Source of the DNA: Salvator merianae
Taxonomy: Eukaryota > Chordata > Lepidosauria > Squamata > Teiidae
Direction: 5' to 3'
Assembly (NCBI GenBank): GCA_003586115.2
Contig: QVOM02000057.1
Coordinates: 1,494,163-1,558,162, forward strand
DNA: 64,000 bases
This document shows positions 1 through 37,374 of this stretch, piece by piece. The notes beneath the pieces are model-generated. The model did no database searches and was not told the origin of the DNA. It worked only from the letters and a program-made list of their open reading frames with translations. A program made the translations under genes and the position numbers. The number at the start of each line of letters is the position of its first letter. Within the stretch, counting starts at the first letter, position 1.

Positions 1-187
1 GAAAGAAAAGGCACGTGGAATCGGACAGAGAACCAACAACATGGCGCCAACGTCACGTGGTTCTTCCTTGGCAAGTTTTAGGGGGAGGAGGAGGAGGAGG
101 ACAGGTTTTGCCCCTCCAACCCATTCCGCCTCTCCATCCTCCAGCAGCAACACTTAGGACTGGACTGAAAGCTCTCGGATGACATAC
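1..187 (-). other. SETDB1: SETDB1 intron 10, partial
   Basis: This stretch follows the GTATGT donor at 182-187. It contains a short GGA-rich tract (about 82-102) and no further recognisable SETDB1 exon. Confidence 0.7.
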
Positions 188-5259
<5,072 letters not shown>

Positions 5260-5270
5260 GGTGGCAGACA

Positions 5271-7004
5271 CTGAATCCAAGCCAAAAAGAAAAGGGCCAT
5301 TAAAACAGGGCTGCTTAAAACCTGACTGAGGCCATGTCTCCACTTACCTTAGGAGGGGCCTCAGAAAATGGTTTAAGCTACCCCGTTGCCATGTGGAGAG
5401 GCAAGAGGTACTGAGTGCAACACGCTGTTTTCAGGCAGCCAAGATCTGCACTCTTTTTATCTATGCTTAATTTTGTTTTTCTGCCTTTTATTTGTTGTAA
5501 TCTGCTCTGAAACCTAGGAGTATAGGAGTATAGAGGAGATACATATTGTGGATTTGGTTTGTTGAGTCTTACATCTAACATTATTTACAGAATTTTGAAA
5601 TTTACTTTTGCAAGGACAGTTAAGTTGTTGGTTAAACAGTTGTTGGACAGTTTCTGCAACATTGTTAATGCAACACATAGCACTACTGCTGACCTAAAAA
5701 GCAGTTTAACGTTATTTGCGGTTTTAACTTAAGCCTTTTTGTAACATTACTTAAATGATCACTTCTAAAGCAATAAAGTTGCATTTTAAAAGCAGATCAA
5801 GTTGCTGTGCTTTCTTCAGATGGGGAATGGAAAGAAAGGGCAGATGAAGAACCATCCAAATTAGATGGTTTTCAAATAGTACAAGTCGATTAAAGGATTA
5901 TTTTATTCCTTTCTTTTCCCTTCCTTTCCCCCCCCCCCCTGCCTTTCTTCAGTTAAGGAACCCAAGGAAAAATACAGGTACTTCTCAGAAGTTCTATTCA
6001 GGCACTGATTTTCTAAATTAGGTTTCTGAGGCATAACTATGTTTTATAGGCTTACAATCCACCTTCTCTTTGCCTGTACAGAGCACACTGGTTTTAACCA
6101 ACCAACATTCTCCACTAGCTCAGCAATCAATTTACTTTCATGTCTTTTATCCATCAACATATCTTCTATCTCAACAAAAAAAAAATCCTCCTTCCTTTTC
6201 TCTCTCCCCAACCATTTATTGTTAGCACAAGTTTTATTCATCAGTTTCCACCTCCAAGAACAAAACTCAAGTCCAAGAGAGGTATTATCCCCATTGATTT
6301 ACTCTCCTAACGGAGAGACGCCCAGACCCCAGTTTTCTTCTTACATTTAGCTTCACTCTCTGTTCCCTCACAATTTGCCATGAAATCAGTTTTCTTGACC
6401 ACCCTCCTTATCAATCCAAGAGGGTTTTCCCCGCCCCCATTTTTCCCTCTAAAGGAGAGACTTTTCCTTCTCAGCCAGCCATTTACTTTAAATCCAGGAG
6501 CATTACAGCCCTTTTCTGAAATCGACTTCCATTCCTCCTCTTCCCAGACACAGATCATGGTATCAGTTTTATCTCTCTATCTATCCATTCTCCCTGCTCT
6601 CTCTCCCAAAGTTTCAACCTTCTCCTCAAATTCACCCTGCTTCCCTCACACCAGCCATTTATCCTGAATGTGGTAAATGAAAGATTGCTAAGCTCCAAGA
6701 GAAAAATATCTTCATTCACCCCCTTAAAGAACAGAGGTCCCCCTGCTCAGCCCCAAATTTCAGCTCCCTCCCCAAATCACCCCATTTCCTCCCCTCCCTT
6801 TGTTAAATAGAGCAATTTTACCCAGCGCCCCCCCCCCCGCCGGGCATCCACCATCTCTTCCTTCATGCAACTTGCTTTTCTTTCACGACATCATTTATTC
6901 CGGGGGGGGGGGGAGAACATTGACCCCCCCTTACCTTTACCCCCCCCATGCTGTACCTCCACAGTCTGTCCCCACATGGCGCCCCTCCCCCACACAATAC
7001 TCAC
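5271..7004 (-). other. SETDB1: SETDB1 intron 1 (predicted)
   Basis: This is the stretch between the coding exon 2 acceptor (TTGGATTCAG, minus strand) and the putative 5' UTR donor at 6999-7004. It is rich in C and T runs on the plus strand (5920-5940, 6820-6840, 6900-6955). No coding exon or identifiable transposon was seen. Confidence 0.6.
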
Positions 7005-7165
7005 CCCTTTTTCCCCCTAACCCGCTCTGAAGGCCTGTAGTACTTTGCGGGAGGGGGGGGGGTAATTATTTTGCCTGGAACCAAATCAAGCAGCTTTGGG
7101 AGGGAGGGGCGGGGACACTTCAGACAGGGACCGGAAGCCCGGCCAATGTGCTTCCGGAGGCGTGG
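7005..7165 (-). promoter_or_regulatory. SETDB1: SETDB1 5' UTR exon 1 and CpG promoter with paired ETS sites
   Basis: A strong minus-strand donor (GTGAGTATT, plus 6996-7004) would end a non-coding first exon at 7005. Just upstream on the minus strand is a GC-rich block. It carries two ETS motifs in inverted orientation, CCGGAAG (7131-7137) and CTTCCGG (7151-7157), with a CCAAT box (7143-7147) between them. The layout fits a TATA-less housekeeping promoter, as expected for SETDB1. The transcription start is inferred. An alternative donor lies at 6929-6934 (GTAAGG). Confidence 0.6.
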
Positions 7166-7440
7166 CCACCTCACGCGCTTAGAGCCAGTTTTCGTAGGTG
7201 GGTGTTTAAACAGCGGCTGAAGACGCGCGCATGCGCTGCTCCTACGACGCGCGTCCCGCGCGAGGAGGGGGCAGGACGATTTAGAGCAAGTGCGCATGCG
7301 CCAAACGGCAGCGCGCGAATCTCCGCGGAGATGGCGGCCCGGTCGAGCGCTGAACGTCGGCGAAAGTGTTTTAGAAGGCCAGTGCTGTATTCTTTTATTT
7401 TACTTGGCAGGTCTGAGGTTTAACTGATTCTCAATTAATC
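7166..7440. promoter_or_regulatory. CpG-rich upstream flank of SETDB1 promoter
   Basis: This GC-rich stretch contains many CpGs (GCGCGCATGCGC-type runs near 7226-7260 and 7290-7320) and a YY1-like AGATGGCGGC at 7329-7338. It could drive divergent transcription on the plus strand. A short open frame from 7331 (MAARSSAERRRK...) ends at 7423 without resemblance to a known protein, so I do not call a gene. Confidence 0.45.
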
Positions 7441-8100
7441 AGAAGGAACAAGGACCCAAAACAAAACAGGAAAAAAACCTACTTAGTTCTTGAGCGGATA
7501 TTTCTTTCCCTAACAGAAAAAAAAAATAATGCACAAATTAAATAGCTCAGAGATAAGATACGTTCTTTAGATATAAGAAAACTTGCGTTTGCCTTCGTTG
7601 GTGCAGCAGAAGATTTCTAGCAAAAAAAAATGTAAAGCACTTAATTTCAAACAATGTGATATATATACAGTATCTGTACAGTATTTTACTTTAAAGATAC
7701 TACTTTTCACCCTCTGCTTCCATTTGCTATTAATAGCAATATATGTATTTATGATGCCTGAAATATGGTGTTTATATAGGATGGTGCAAAATAAGCCATT
7801 TTTTTACCCTGTGCTTTCCAGTTTCTAACACATTCCTGTGCTGAGCAGGTGTGTGTATAGACAAAATATTCACTACCATGGCATGAATAGGATACCACCT
7901 GAATTACCTTATGAGGAGATAGCAAAAAAGTGTGTGGAGGCTCACAGAAGGGGACATATAATACAGATTCCCAGAAACAGTGTAACTGTATACCGTTGTT
8001 GTATCATCAGATCTCCGTTTCCAGAATTGCCTTCTCCAAGACAAGTATGGATACCTGGGGACTTGCAGAGAGTCCAGAGGGCTGGCAAGCATAGACCAGG
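7441..8100. other. SETDB1-CTXND intergenic spacer
   Basis: AT-rich sequence with A-runs. No supported exon, RNA gene or clear repeat was seen before the L2-like tail that follows. Confidence 0.5.
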
Positions 8101-8104
8101 GCTG

Positions 8105-8243
8105 CTTCCTCCTCTTTCTCTACATTACACTGTTTTTATCTGTTGTTCTTTTTATACATTTTTTGTTGCTGTAACTCACCCTGACAGCTCAGGGTATAGG
8201 GTGAGAAACAAACTTTAAAAATAATGTGAAATAAAATAAACCA
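8105..8243 (+). repeat. L2-like LINE 3' tail
   Basis: The sequence reads CTCACCCTGACAGCTCAGGG, then a hairpin partner TATAGGGTGAG, and ends in AAATAAAATAAA. The same end structure (CCCTGAGACCTTC...TATAGGGTGGGATAAAAAT plus AAAT repeats) recurs at 34.1, 37.4, 53.9 and 62.4 kb. It is an old 5'-truncated LINE insertion with no coding capacity. Confidence 0.6.
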
Positions 8244-8602
8244 CTCACATGACCGAGGGTGTGAGATGGATGAGAGCTGGAGTTCAGCAACATTTCATAG
8301 ACACCAGATCGAATGAGTTGCCTCTTGCGGCCCTTGTGACATTCACTGAAAGCGCCATGTCAGTCAGCAGAGACCTGCTTTGCGGGCAGCTGATAATAAA
8401 GCGAGGGAACCGGTCCAAACCCCATCAGCTCTTTTCTTAAAAGGGTCCCCCCCCCCAGTCACGTTGAGCTCTGCAAAGGGCAGAGAACAGGGGAGAAAAA
8501 CAACAGTGATCATCAATATGCCAAGGTCCTTTTTCCTCCCCACCCCTCCGGGGTTCCCCAGCATCGCGATCCATCCTGCCTGCAGGGTGTCGATAGGCGC
8601 TG

Positions 8603-8830
<228 letters not shown>

Positions 8831-8840
8831 CTGCAGGAAG

Positions 8841-10120
8841 ACACACAGGAGAATCCATCCTCTGGGTGTGGAACCCCTGGATGTATCTCTTATTATAGTC
8901 AGGGAGGAAGGGAGGATACCACAAGAAAATGTTGCAGCATGAGGTGCTTCGCTTTGGTGTTCCGGCCAGCCATGTCCTTCCGAACATCACAGCTCCAGTC
9001 CCGGATTTTCTCTTCTCTACCACTGCCCATACAAGAATCAGCTGCAATCTCCCCTGTCCCCCAAAAATTAGGACTTTACTGTCCTTTCTGCTGTTTCATA
9101 TAACTGTTTTGGAAAGATAAAGAACAATGCGCACACCTCGAATATCAAATATAGGTAGAATCTTGCTGCTTAGCGGTTGTAATAAATAAATAGGTATAGA
9201 TGGAATGATTAAAGGTCCCCTGAGCTTGCTGGCCCCAGGCATGCAGTAAAGCCAGAATTAGGTATTCCTGCTCACTGGAAATACTTAAAGGATGCTCAGT
9301 GCATAAGATTTAATCTTGTAAAATTAGAGGGCTAGCTGGTACGAGTAGAAGGTTGTAGATGGAAAATATGGTGAGATTTGGGTCTGAACAGGGAGCATCT
9401 TCAAAAAGTTAAAATTTAACTCCTCTGACTGAAGCCGAAGATGCGCACGCATGCAGAAAAGAAAATTTAAGTCCATAGAAGGGTGTCAACTGGGCATGGT
9501 TCTTACCATTTGTCTGGAAATGGATGCCAAATTCCTCGGGTCTCCCAAAAGATCAGTTGCTTTTGTCCTCTGGTGGTTAGAACTGACAAGCCAGTTCTAA
9601 CCACCTCTACTTTCAACTCCTTTCTGCCGCAGCCAAGCGTTCATGAATACTTCATCACCTTGGGCACTCTCAGTAATGAGGGTGAAATGATCCCTTGTGG
9701 ATTACATTGTGTTTCTAGCCAACTTCAGAAGGATTTCCATGTTAGTTTTTCCATACCTGCCAGCAATCTTCTGGGTTCCTCTTCTGTAGTGAAGGTCAGA
9801 TGCCTGGTGCACAGGCTGACCAAATTTGGCTGGGGGGAAAAAAATCGCACAGATGCAACACCGTTGTCCCTGGGGTGTCCCTGTGAACATTTGTATAAAT
9901 TTTGAACAACCAAACTTCTCGTAAAACTGCAGTGTCTGCAAACATGGCAATGGAGGGAAAGGTGTCACTGATCTGCTAAATCTGGTTTGGGTGAATGGTG
10001 TGGATGCACCTTACCAATGTGCAAAAGACTAGTTACTAGAACAGTGCCTTTGGCATGTAACTCCTTTGATAATGCACATTGGGGAGTCCCCTATATTAAA
10101 AAGCAGGTCCCGCTCAGGAT
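8841..10120. other. Spacer or CTXND 5' intron before the ARNT promoter
   Basis: About 1.3 kb without a supported exon. A minus-strand open frame at 9702-9968 has no recognisable domain and ordinary base composition. It may be decayed repeat sequence. No RNA gene was seen. Confidence 0.45.
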
Positions 10121-10129
10121 ATGTCCTGA

Positions 10130-10821
10130 ACCATGACATCACTTTCACCCACCTCGGGGTGACGTCACAGCAAGATTTCTCCCTTCAGAGTCTCCACGTG
10201 ACGTCACCCTAGAGGCTTCGCCATTGTCCTTAATGCTTTCTACCACCCCCTGCTCTGCAGGGCGCGCCCCCTTCGCCCAGGACTCGCGCTAGTGTTACCC
10301 CAACCACGCCCCCTCTGTGTTTTAAAGAGGAATCAAGTAGGGCTTTGAAGCCACGCCTTTGGAACCTAACGCGCCAATGAGGGCTCGTCTTCCCTACCTT
10401 CTGCCCTCATGCCTGCCCTGGGCACACCCCTTAATTCACACAGCCGGTTCGCTGTCGTTTCTAGGAAGGGAGGCGTCCAAGTGACGCCCCCTAACAGCCG
10501 ACCCACCAATAGCAGCACGGCTTTTCCCAGCCACAGCGCTCGGGTTTGGCCACACCCCTCTGCCTGATCCCCATTTGCAGCCCCGCCTCCTTCCTACGGT
10601 GTTTCCCTCAGAAAAGGAGAAGCAAAGGCCGTGGGCCACGCCCACCGCTGCTACCGACCAATGCGAGCTCGCAGCCACGCCCCCTGGCTGGGCTCGCCCC
10701 GCAGCTGGGTCCGCCGCCATCTTGGACGTGGCGCCTAGGCTGACTGGGGAGCGGCGGCAGGGAAACTGAGGCAGGGCAGGAGGGGCGGGGGCGGGCCGCC
10801 CTCTCCCATGGTATCGTCGTC
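10130..10821 (+). promoter_or_regulatory. ARNT: ARNT promoter and 5' UTR: CREs, CCAAT boxes, GC/CACCC boxes
   Basis: This TATA-less region contains two perfect palindromic CREs (TGACGTCA at 10160-10167 and 10199-10206) and a degenerate one (TGACATCA, 10134-10141). The second CRE overlaps an E-box CACGTG at 10195-10200. CCAAT boxes lie at 10374-10378, 10506-10510 and 10658-10662. Many CCACGCC/CACACCC elements occur between 10300 and 10690. A YY1-type GCCGCCATCTTG lies near 10713-10724, a position typical just downstream of a transcription start. CREB/ATF, NF-Y, KLF/SP and YY1 are the expected binders. The exact start site is inferred to be near 10690-10730. Confidence 0.65.
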
Positions 10822-30946
<20,125 letters not shown>

Positions 30947-32200
30947 GACCGGAAAGCAGCTCACACAGATGGCAGCAGGTTTCCGTGCGGCTCCATGGGA
31001 AGAAACCCACGGCCAGGCCTTTCTCTCTTTAGCTTCTTTCAAAGACTGCAGAGGTTTTCCTGCTTCCAGGAAGCAGAAACATCTGGCAAGGGGTTAGGAA
31101 CAGGGAGTGGCTCGTCCCCGGAGCGGGCAAAGTCTCTGCCAGGGCGGAGTTCTCAGGGCGCATCGGGCGGACGAGAAAAGGAACCGCGAGGTGGGGAGAA
31201 CCGCCCGACCCAGACTGGAGCACCAGGGCTTTGGGATGAGATTGTCAGGGATTTTTAAAAGATCGACAGGTGGGGTTTTTTTAAAAGAAAAAGAAAAGCA
31301 CTCTTTACCATAACCTTTTATACTGGTATATCTATATATAAAAATTGTATTCTTGTTTATACGTTGTCAGGGAACCGGGACAGGATTTGTCCCTCGTCGA
31401 AACAGGGAGAACCTGGAAGCCAGGCGGGCTTCTTCGCTTAAGAGCTCTCCCCCATGCGTGCCCACGTGTTGTGGGCGCTGGCACGAAACTCCCTTTAGCA
31501 GTGTTAAGGAAACCCGGGAGTCGCTTTCTGCTGCCCGGCCTCACCTGTCCCAAGGGGGGGATGAGAAGGGACACGCCCTTCTGCAGGAACCAGGGCGGGG
31601 CGCAGGGGCCGCGGCCGGCTGTTGAGGAGAAAATTGCGACAGGCCCGAATTCCCAAAGGAGAAGGGAAAGACGCCTTTAAACCATCTGGGTCTTCCGAAG
31701 AGCGCCGTTGGAACTGTCTGCACTTTGCAGGAGATCGGCTTTTGACGGGAAGGTATCCTGCGCTCTGTAACCCCTGTGCAATGAAAGGGGAGGGGCTGCT
31801 TCTGAGCAGCGGCTTCCCTATTTTTTTAAGGCCTTTTCGGGGGAAAACCGTCTCGGCCTTGCCGACGGACGGCTTCGCAAGCCATACAGAAAAACACGCG
31901 GTAACACGCCGCGTTCCGTATTGTCGAGCGTCGCGGCGTTCGCTGTCTTTTAACCTTGTGCTTGTTGCCTTCCGCTGTGGAATGGGTAGCTTCTTCCTTG
32001 CATGCTCACTGTCATTTTGTCTCTGTCGTACAAAATGGCGTACCTCACGTGGCAGCGGGTATCGAAGGAGGCCGACGGATACCTGCTGGGTTACGAGGAC
32101 AACATCATTTCCTTCGGCCAGGAATTTACAAGACCCCGTTTTCTACCCCTGTCAAAATGTGCACACAACCACTGTCACAATAAATGTATTGGGGGGGGGG
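30947..32200 (+). other. ARNT: ARNT 3' UTR with candidate poly(A) signal
   Basis: The sequence after the TAA at 30944-30946. A canonical AATAAA at 32179-32184, followed by a G-rich run, is the best candidate end and gives a 3' UTR of about 1.2 kb. A later AATAAA at 32595-32600 is an alternative. No second frame is supported. Confidence 0.55.
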
Positions 32201-32342
32201 CAGGAAAGTGGGGGGGGAAACAGCTGAAACCCGGTTTTGCAGACTGGGGACCCCACCAATAGTGGAAAACAAGGAAACATGCATCAGTTAAAGGAGCTCT
32301 CCTCAAAAACATAACAAATTGCTGAAGGGCGAAAAAAAACAG

Positions 32343-32369
32343 TATTATTATTATTATTGTTATTATTAT
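32343..32369 (+). repeat. (TTA)n microsatellite
   Basis: TTA units with one G interruption downstream of ARNT. Confidence 0.9.
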
Positions 32370-34084
32370 CTCTTTTTGCATTTAATACAGAATTGAAATG
32401 TGTCTGTGAGTACTGCAGTGTAGAACAAAAAGAAAGCAAACAGGCTGCTGAGGTCTGCAAGTTTGGGGATTTTTTGGCGGGAGGCAGAAGAGGAACCCCC
32501 CCTTCTGGGTTCATGACACTTCTCGCCTCCCCCCCACACACACACACCATGCCCCTGCGCCCCCCCCCTTCGGTTGGAGGTCTCTCTCTCTCCGGAAATA
32601 AAAAGTCTCGAGGCAGAACTAGCTTCCTTTTGCATCAGAAGCTCCTAAACGACAAAAGAAGATCATTTTGGATGTGACTGCTTTGAGATGCAATGGGTTG
32701 CAGGAGGACAAATAGTTCTGGCAGCCAAAGGGGTCCCCCCTGCCCCCCCGGGCCCCCCCTGCATTTTACGTCCCAGTTGCTTTGTATTGTGACAGCAGTC
32801 ACAAATGAACATATGTAGCAAAGCTTTTGAAAAACGACTGTTATCTCCTTTTTATATTATAATAATAATAATAATTTGACTCTGGGTTTCTGTTGCTCTC
32901 TTTAGTTGGTCCGCTTCGACCATTCCAGAATTTGGGGATAAGGAAGGGATGAGGGTTTTCTGAAACACCGGGCAGGGGACTCGTTCCCGAATTAATTAAC
33001 TTCTCTGGCTGAGGGAAGAAACGGACTGTGCCAAGTTAGGACTCCTGCTCTTAACAATGGCAGCGTATGTGAGCGAACCTTCCGGCATGATGGTTAAGAA
33101 CGGAAGAGCTCATGACTGCATTCCCAACTGGAGGTCCTACCACCAAAGGTTGCTACCCTGTGTATTCACACTGTGCTCTCTTGATTCAAAATGGAAGGAG
33201 GGGGTTGACATAAAAGAACAGGGAGACCAGACCAGCTCTTTGCCAGGCCCCCAACAACCGTCGGAGGCTCCAGAACCCTCTACAGGTGGCCCACAGACTT
33301 GAAATAGACGGGGCCCAGCGTGTGGTACCTGCTAAGGCTGCGGAATTTCTCCTAAGTCTCTCTCGGGAGGAACCTTCAGCCTTCAGGTTGCGTCCATTCC
33401 CTTAACCCACTTCTCAGAAGAATTTGAGCAGCCAACGCTTTAAAATTTGCAGCTCTAGCGTTTCATGTGTCGCCAGAACCCAGGAATGGTGCTTTCGAGG
33501 GGAAAAAACGGCATGAGCAAACCTCTTGCCCTGCATAAGTCAGAACCTTGTGACTCGTCACATGTTTCCATTTAATTCTAAACATACGCCTTTCTTCCAC
33601 TCTGGTTCCTTCACCCCCCCAACCTAAACAGCAAACTCCATCAACAGCTGGTCCTCATAAGGAAGGCAATCTAATCTCTCTCTCCTTGCTTTGTTTTGCT
33701 TCTGGTGAGGGGGAAAAAAAAAGGTCTGGAATTAAAGTTTCAGTCGAGCAAAGAGCAAAGCTTTTGCCATTCTGCTGTGTTGGGGTCTGTAACAGCAGCA
33801 GTTCTCGTTTCCTGGGCAATTCTTGGTCACACTTTGCTCCACACTGTGTGATTTTGGGGCACAGATTCCGTGCAATGCTGCGTTTGTGCTCGAACCTAGA
33901 AAACAGTGCAGAGTTTGACCATTCGTACCTAATTGGTCCCTGAAAAAAGGAACTTCTAGTCATCATTCTGGCAATGAAAGTGGTTATTCCATTAATTTAA
34001 ACGGGGAAAAAATCTAGTTCATTCTGTGCCCATAATTGAAAATTTTGGTTTGCATAACAAAATGAAGGAATAGGTAAAGGCACT

Positions 34085-34195
34085 GCTACTGCTTTTAGCG
34101 TGTGCCTTTTACAGGCTGTTTTTTTATTGCTGTGACCCGCCCTGAGACCTTCCAGGATAGGATGGGATAAAAATGCAAGTAAATAAATAAAATAA
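34085..34195 (+). repeat. L2-like LINE 3' tail
   Basis: GACCCGCCCTGAGACCTTCC, a hairpin partner GATGGGATAAAAATGC, then AAATAAATAAAATAA. Plus orientation, truncated. Confidence 0.7.
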
Positions 34196-35699
34196 CAGAC
34201 ATAGACATTATAAGGGAAAACCTAGATAGCGAGAGAATCCTGTAGGCCCCTGGCCTGCAAGAGCTTACAAATGGAGAATAAGAAGAGATAACTAGGGAGA
34301 TGGTGAATATGCTCTAGAGAAGAGGCCTCTATCTCAAGGGATATATAGATTTAGCACTAGATAAAGATGGAAGGGGGAAAATGCAAAAGGGGGGGGCAGA
34401 GGAAATGGATTATCTCTAATGGCATGGACCGTAGGATTATCGTGGATGGGAAGGTAAATCCATCAGACTGTAGGAAAGGGAAAGAAATGGAACGGGGATG
34501 ACCAGAACTCCCACCTACTCTCATGAAACACAAGCAGTGTTGGTCTCCTCTGAACCATGAAATTGTTACATTCCAGCTATGCAATCAATCAACTAAGAGT
34601 TCTGGAGTTTACCTTTTTCCTCATCCCTCCCGGGTCCTTTTCCTTTCATGTTGTGTCTCTTAAGTTGTTGGTCTTGGAGCAGAGTTTTTCCTCTCTGATT
34701 TTTGTAAGCCCCTCTGGGAGTTTTTCCAGCCTCAGCCCTATCCCCTAACAGTGAAATGAAAAAGCTTCCGATGTCTAAATTCCATATCTACAGGGTTCCT
34801 GGGGTTGGCTAACACTGAGCAACAGTCCCAACAAAAGTATTCCGTTATTCACACCTGAGCTTTATCAAAACAATGCAACTGAAATCAAATCCTTGCTACA
34901 GCAAATGGCAGACTATTTCAAGAGGCCCTGCGTCGGGAGACGGTATGTCTTGGCATTTCTGTCATATGGGCTCTTGCTGGCCAGAAATGGAAACTCCCTA
35001 TTATTCATTCCCTCAAACCTTGTTAGTTGGTGAAAAATATATGATGCTTTAGCAAGTCAAAATGAATCAACCCATTGGATTCAGCGGCTGGTTGCAGGAT
35101 TCATTCATGGGTCAGAGTGGCGGAGGGGTGATTCAGAATCTGCATTCTGGGCCGACCCAGAATTGGGCAGCAAATAATTGCCAAAAAAAAGGTTTTCAAA
35201 ATTTATAATTGGGTGAAAGGGCCAAGTTCTCCAGGGAAAGGTTTCTGCATTTCTCCAGATGAATCCTGATAGCTCAAACGGCAAGAAAATAACATCAAAT
35301 AGCCAAGGAAGAAAACAAAACAAAACCCAAAACAAGGTGTGGCCGAAACATCAACCTATCCTTCCCCCTTCCAATCTTTTCCTTCTCATTCACATGCATA
35401 GAGACCCAGAAAATCGTCAGGCACTTAATGCCACGTTCTCTGAAAATAAAAAAGTGTGCACGGTGCAGGCCCTATGGAGAATGGGTTTTTAAAAATGCTC
35501 TTGTGGTGGTGTTTGCAGTACTTTTCAGGGCTTTAGCAACACTCCCACTAACAACAGTGCAAGCAGAAAAGTTTGGAAGCTGTTAGAGAGAGAAAACAGG
35601 CCTGCAAACCGCAAGCCAACATCTGGAAGGGGCCGTGGTCTGCAAAGTTCTCCCCACCTCCTCCTGATCAGCTCTGCTGCAGCACGGCCTAAAGGTGGT

Positions 35700-35895
35700 C
35701 CTTGCCAAGAAGTCATGTGAGGAAACGGATCCCATTCCTGTAAAAACCCCCCCTTCCTCTTTTTTCTCAGATCGGTCGCCCTGCAAATCTGAGCAAAACT
35801 TGCCGGAGACAAACAGCCCAGATTTTCCATTGTCCGCGGGCCAGACTTCCTCAAAACGGGCTCGGCATAAAACACATCGGTGCCCGGGCCTTCGT
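35700..35895 (+). promoter_or_regulatory. CTSK: Predicted CTSK promoter (MITF, NFAT and PU.1-type sites)
   Basis: An M-box TCATGTGA (35713-35720) is directly followed by an NFAT-type GGAAAC (35721-35726). A PU.1-type box AAAAGAGGAAG lies on the minus strand (35753-35763). A TATA-like CATAAAAC is at about 35866-35873. Mammalian CTSK is known to be driven in osteoclasts by MITF, NFATc1 and PU.1. The sites are seen directly. That this is the promoter is inferred from the exon 1 donor just downstream. Confidence 0.5.
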
Positions 35896-35981
35896 CCGTT
35901 CACTAGCCAAGCGTGCTAGCAGGAGTCTGGTTCCTCGTCCCGCCGAACGGTCCTCGTAACTTGCTAATTCATCGGACTCAG
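35896..35981 (+). other. CTSK: Predicted CTSK non-coding exon 1
   Basis: GGACTCAG followed by GTAAGG (donor at 35982) is a near-consensus splice donor, about 110 bases after a TATA-like element. CTSK in mammals has a non-coding first exon, so this is the best candidate. The intron would run to the acceptor at 38380. The exon start is approximate. Confidence 0.45.
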
Positions 35982-37374
35982 GTAAGGAAGGGAGGCCTGT
36001 TTGGGAAGGGAAGAATGCAGGGCACGAAGAATAGCAGGGCAAAAGCCGTGGCATTGGTCATTCTCAGCGGGGAAGGTCTGGGAAACCGTTCCTCGGCGAT
36101 GGCAAAACCACTCCTGATTCACTGGCATCAACTCTTAACACGGAAGGCTAATAAACGTCAGGGTCTCTGCAGCTGGAAAAGTCCTACCTGGCTATTTGCA
36201 CGTCCATTTATGATGCGTAGTATTATGGTCTAAGAGTGAAAGACTGGTGGCAGTTTATGGCCTAGGGCACCTCCTAGTCTCAGGGAGTGGGCTTGAAGTG
36301 TATTACCAACTCCTAGAAACGGGGCAATAACAGTGGCCGTCCCCACCGGCATCTTGTACGTGCCTGGCACAAGGAGAAGCGCGTCGGAGCTGATTTACGT
36401 AGGGCATAGTGCCAGGATCGGCAACTGGAGCTGAAGCCAGGGGTTCCTCTAAAGTTACGACTGTGTAGAAGACCAGGCTTCAGTTTGCTGCATTCTGCAC
36501 CAGTTCCGGTTTCCAGACCCTCTTCAAGGGACGCTCCATGTGGTGGGCATTGCAGTAGTCTAACCCGGAGGTTACCTGGGACTGTGACTAGGTTATCTTT
36601 GCCCAGGAAAGGCCAGAGCAGAGCTGGGAACAGGAACTCCTGGCCACTGTCAGTGCCAAGGCATCGAATGACGGTGACAAATACAGAAGACTTAACTTGC
36701 AAGAGACGGAGTCATTAGATCAGCTTCTGCATGGCAGAAATCTGCTGAAGCTGCTTGCTTTCTGAGAAGCTGACCAAAACTGCTGCGCGTGGTGCTACGA
36801 TGGGTGATCTAAGGCGAAAATCAGAGAAAGGAAGTGATTACAGAGTCAGCCTAGATAGCCTCCGATACACTCACTCCTTGAGCTAGCTGACTTCACTACC
36901 ACGTTGTCCTTATTCTTGAGAAATCTTGCCTATCAGGTTCAAACAAAACCAGCCCTCTCATCTTTCTAGGAATTTGGAAAGAAATTCTACCTTCCTTTTT
37001 TTTTTTAATACCAGAGAGCTATAACTTTGTTTCAGTGATATGGTGCAATTTATTGTTGCTTTACCGGAAGCAAATCTACCCACACATTGTTTCTCTTCTA
37101 TGTTTGGATGAGTCAGATTCAAAGACAAGAAAAGAAATAAATCTGTTGTTACTCCAAACATAGGATGAGATGTTTGTATTAAAAAGAAAAAAATGGGGGA
37201 AGAGAGTATTTAGATACGGAAATAACGTAACCAGTATCTTTTTCACAAAAAACACATCTTTCTGCCTTGTTTGCTTCCCTACAGATTGGGAAATCTGTAG
37301 CCCTTGAAAGGTTGTGTTCAAGCCTTCGCCCTGGTCTTTGGCCAAATAGAGACACCTTTTCCTCCCCATTTTCA

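Larger units (their letters stand above)
32201..35690. other. ARNT-CTSK intergenic spacer
   Basis: It holds (TTA)n at 32343-32369, (TAA)n near 32855-32875, C-rich runs near 32730-32760 and one L2-like LINE tail (34085-34195). No exon was recognised. Confidence 0.6.

Noticed and set aside
7331..7423. Small plus-strand frame starting ATGGCGGCC near the SETDB1 promoter
   Set aside because: It is only about 30 residues, matches no known protein and overlaps a YY1-like site that explains the ATGGCGGC. It is kept as part of the promoter flank.
10300..10690. Dioxin-response elements in the ARNT promoter
   Set aside because: Several CACGC cores are present on the plus strand, but none that I checked has the flanking base pattern of a full AHR-ARNT site. 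KLF/SP binding is simpler.
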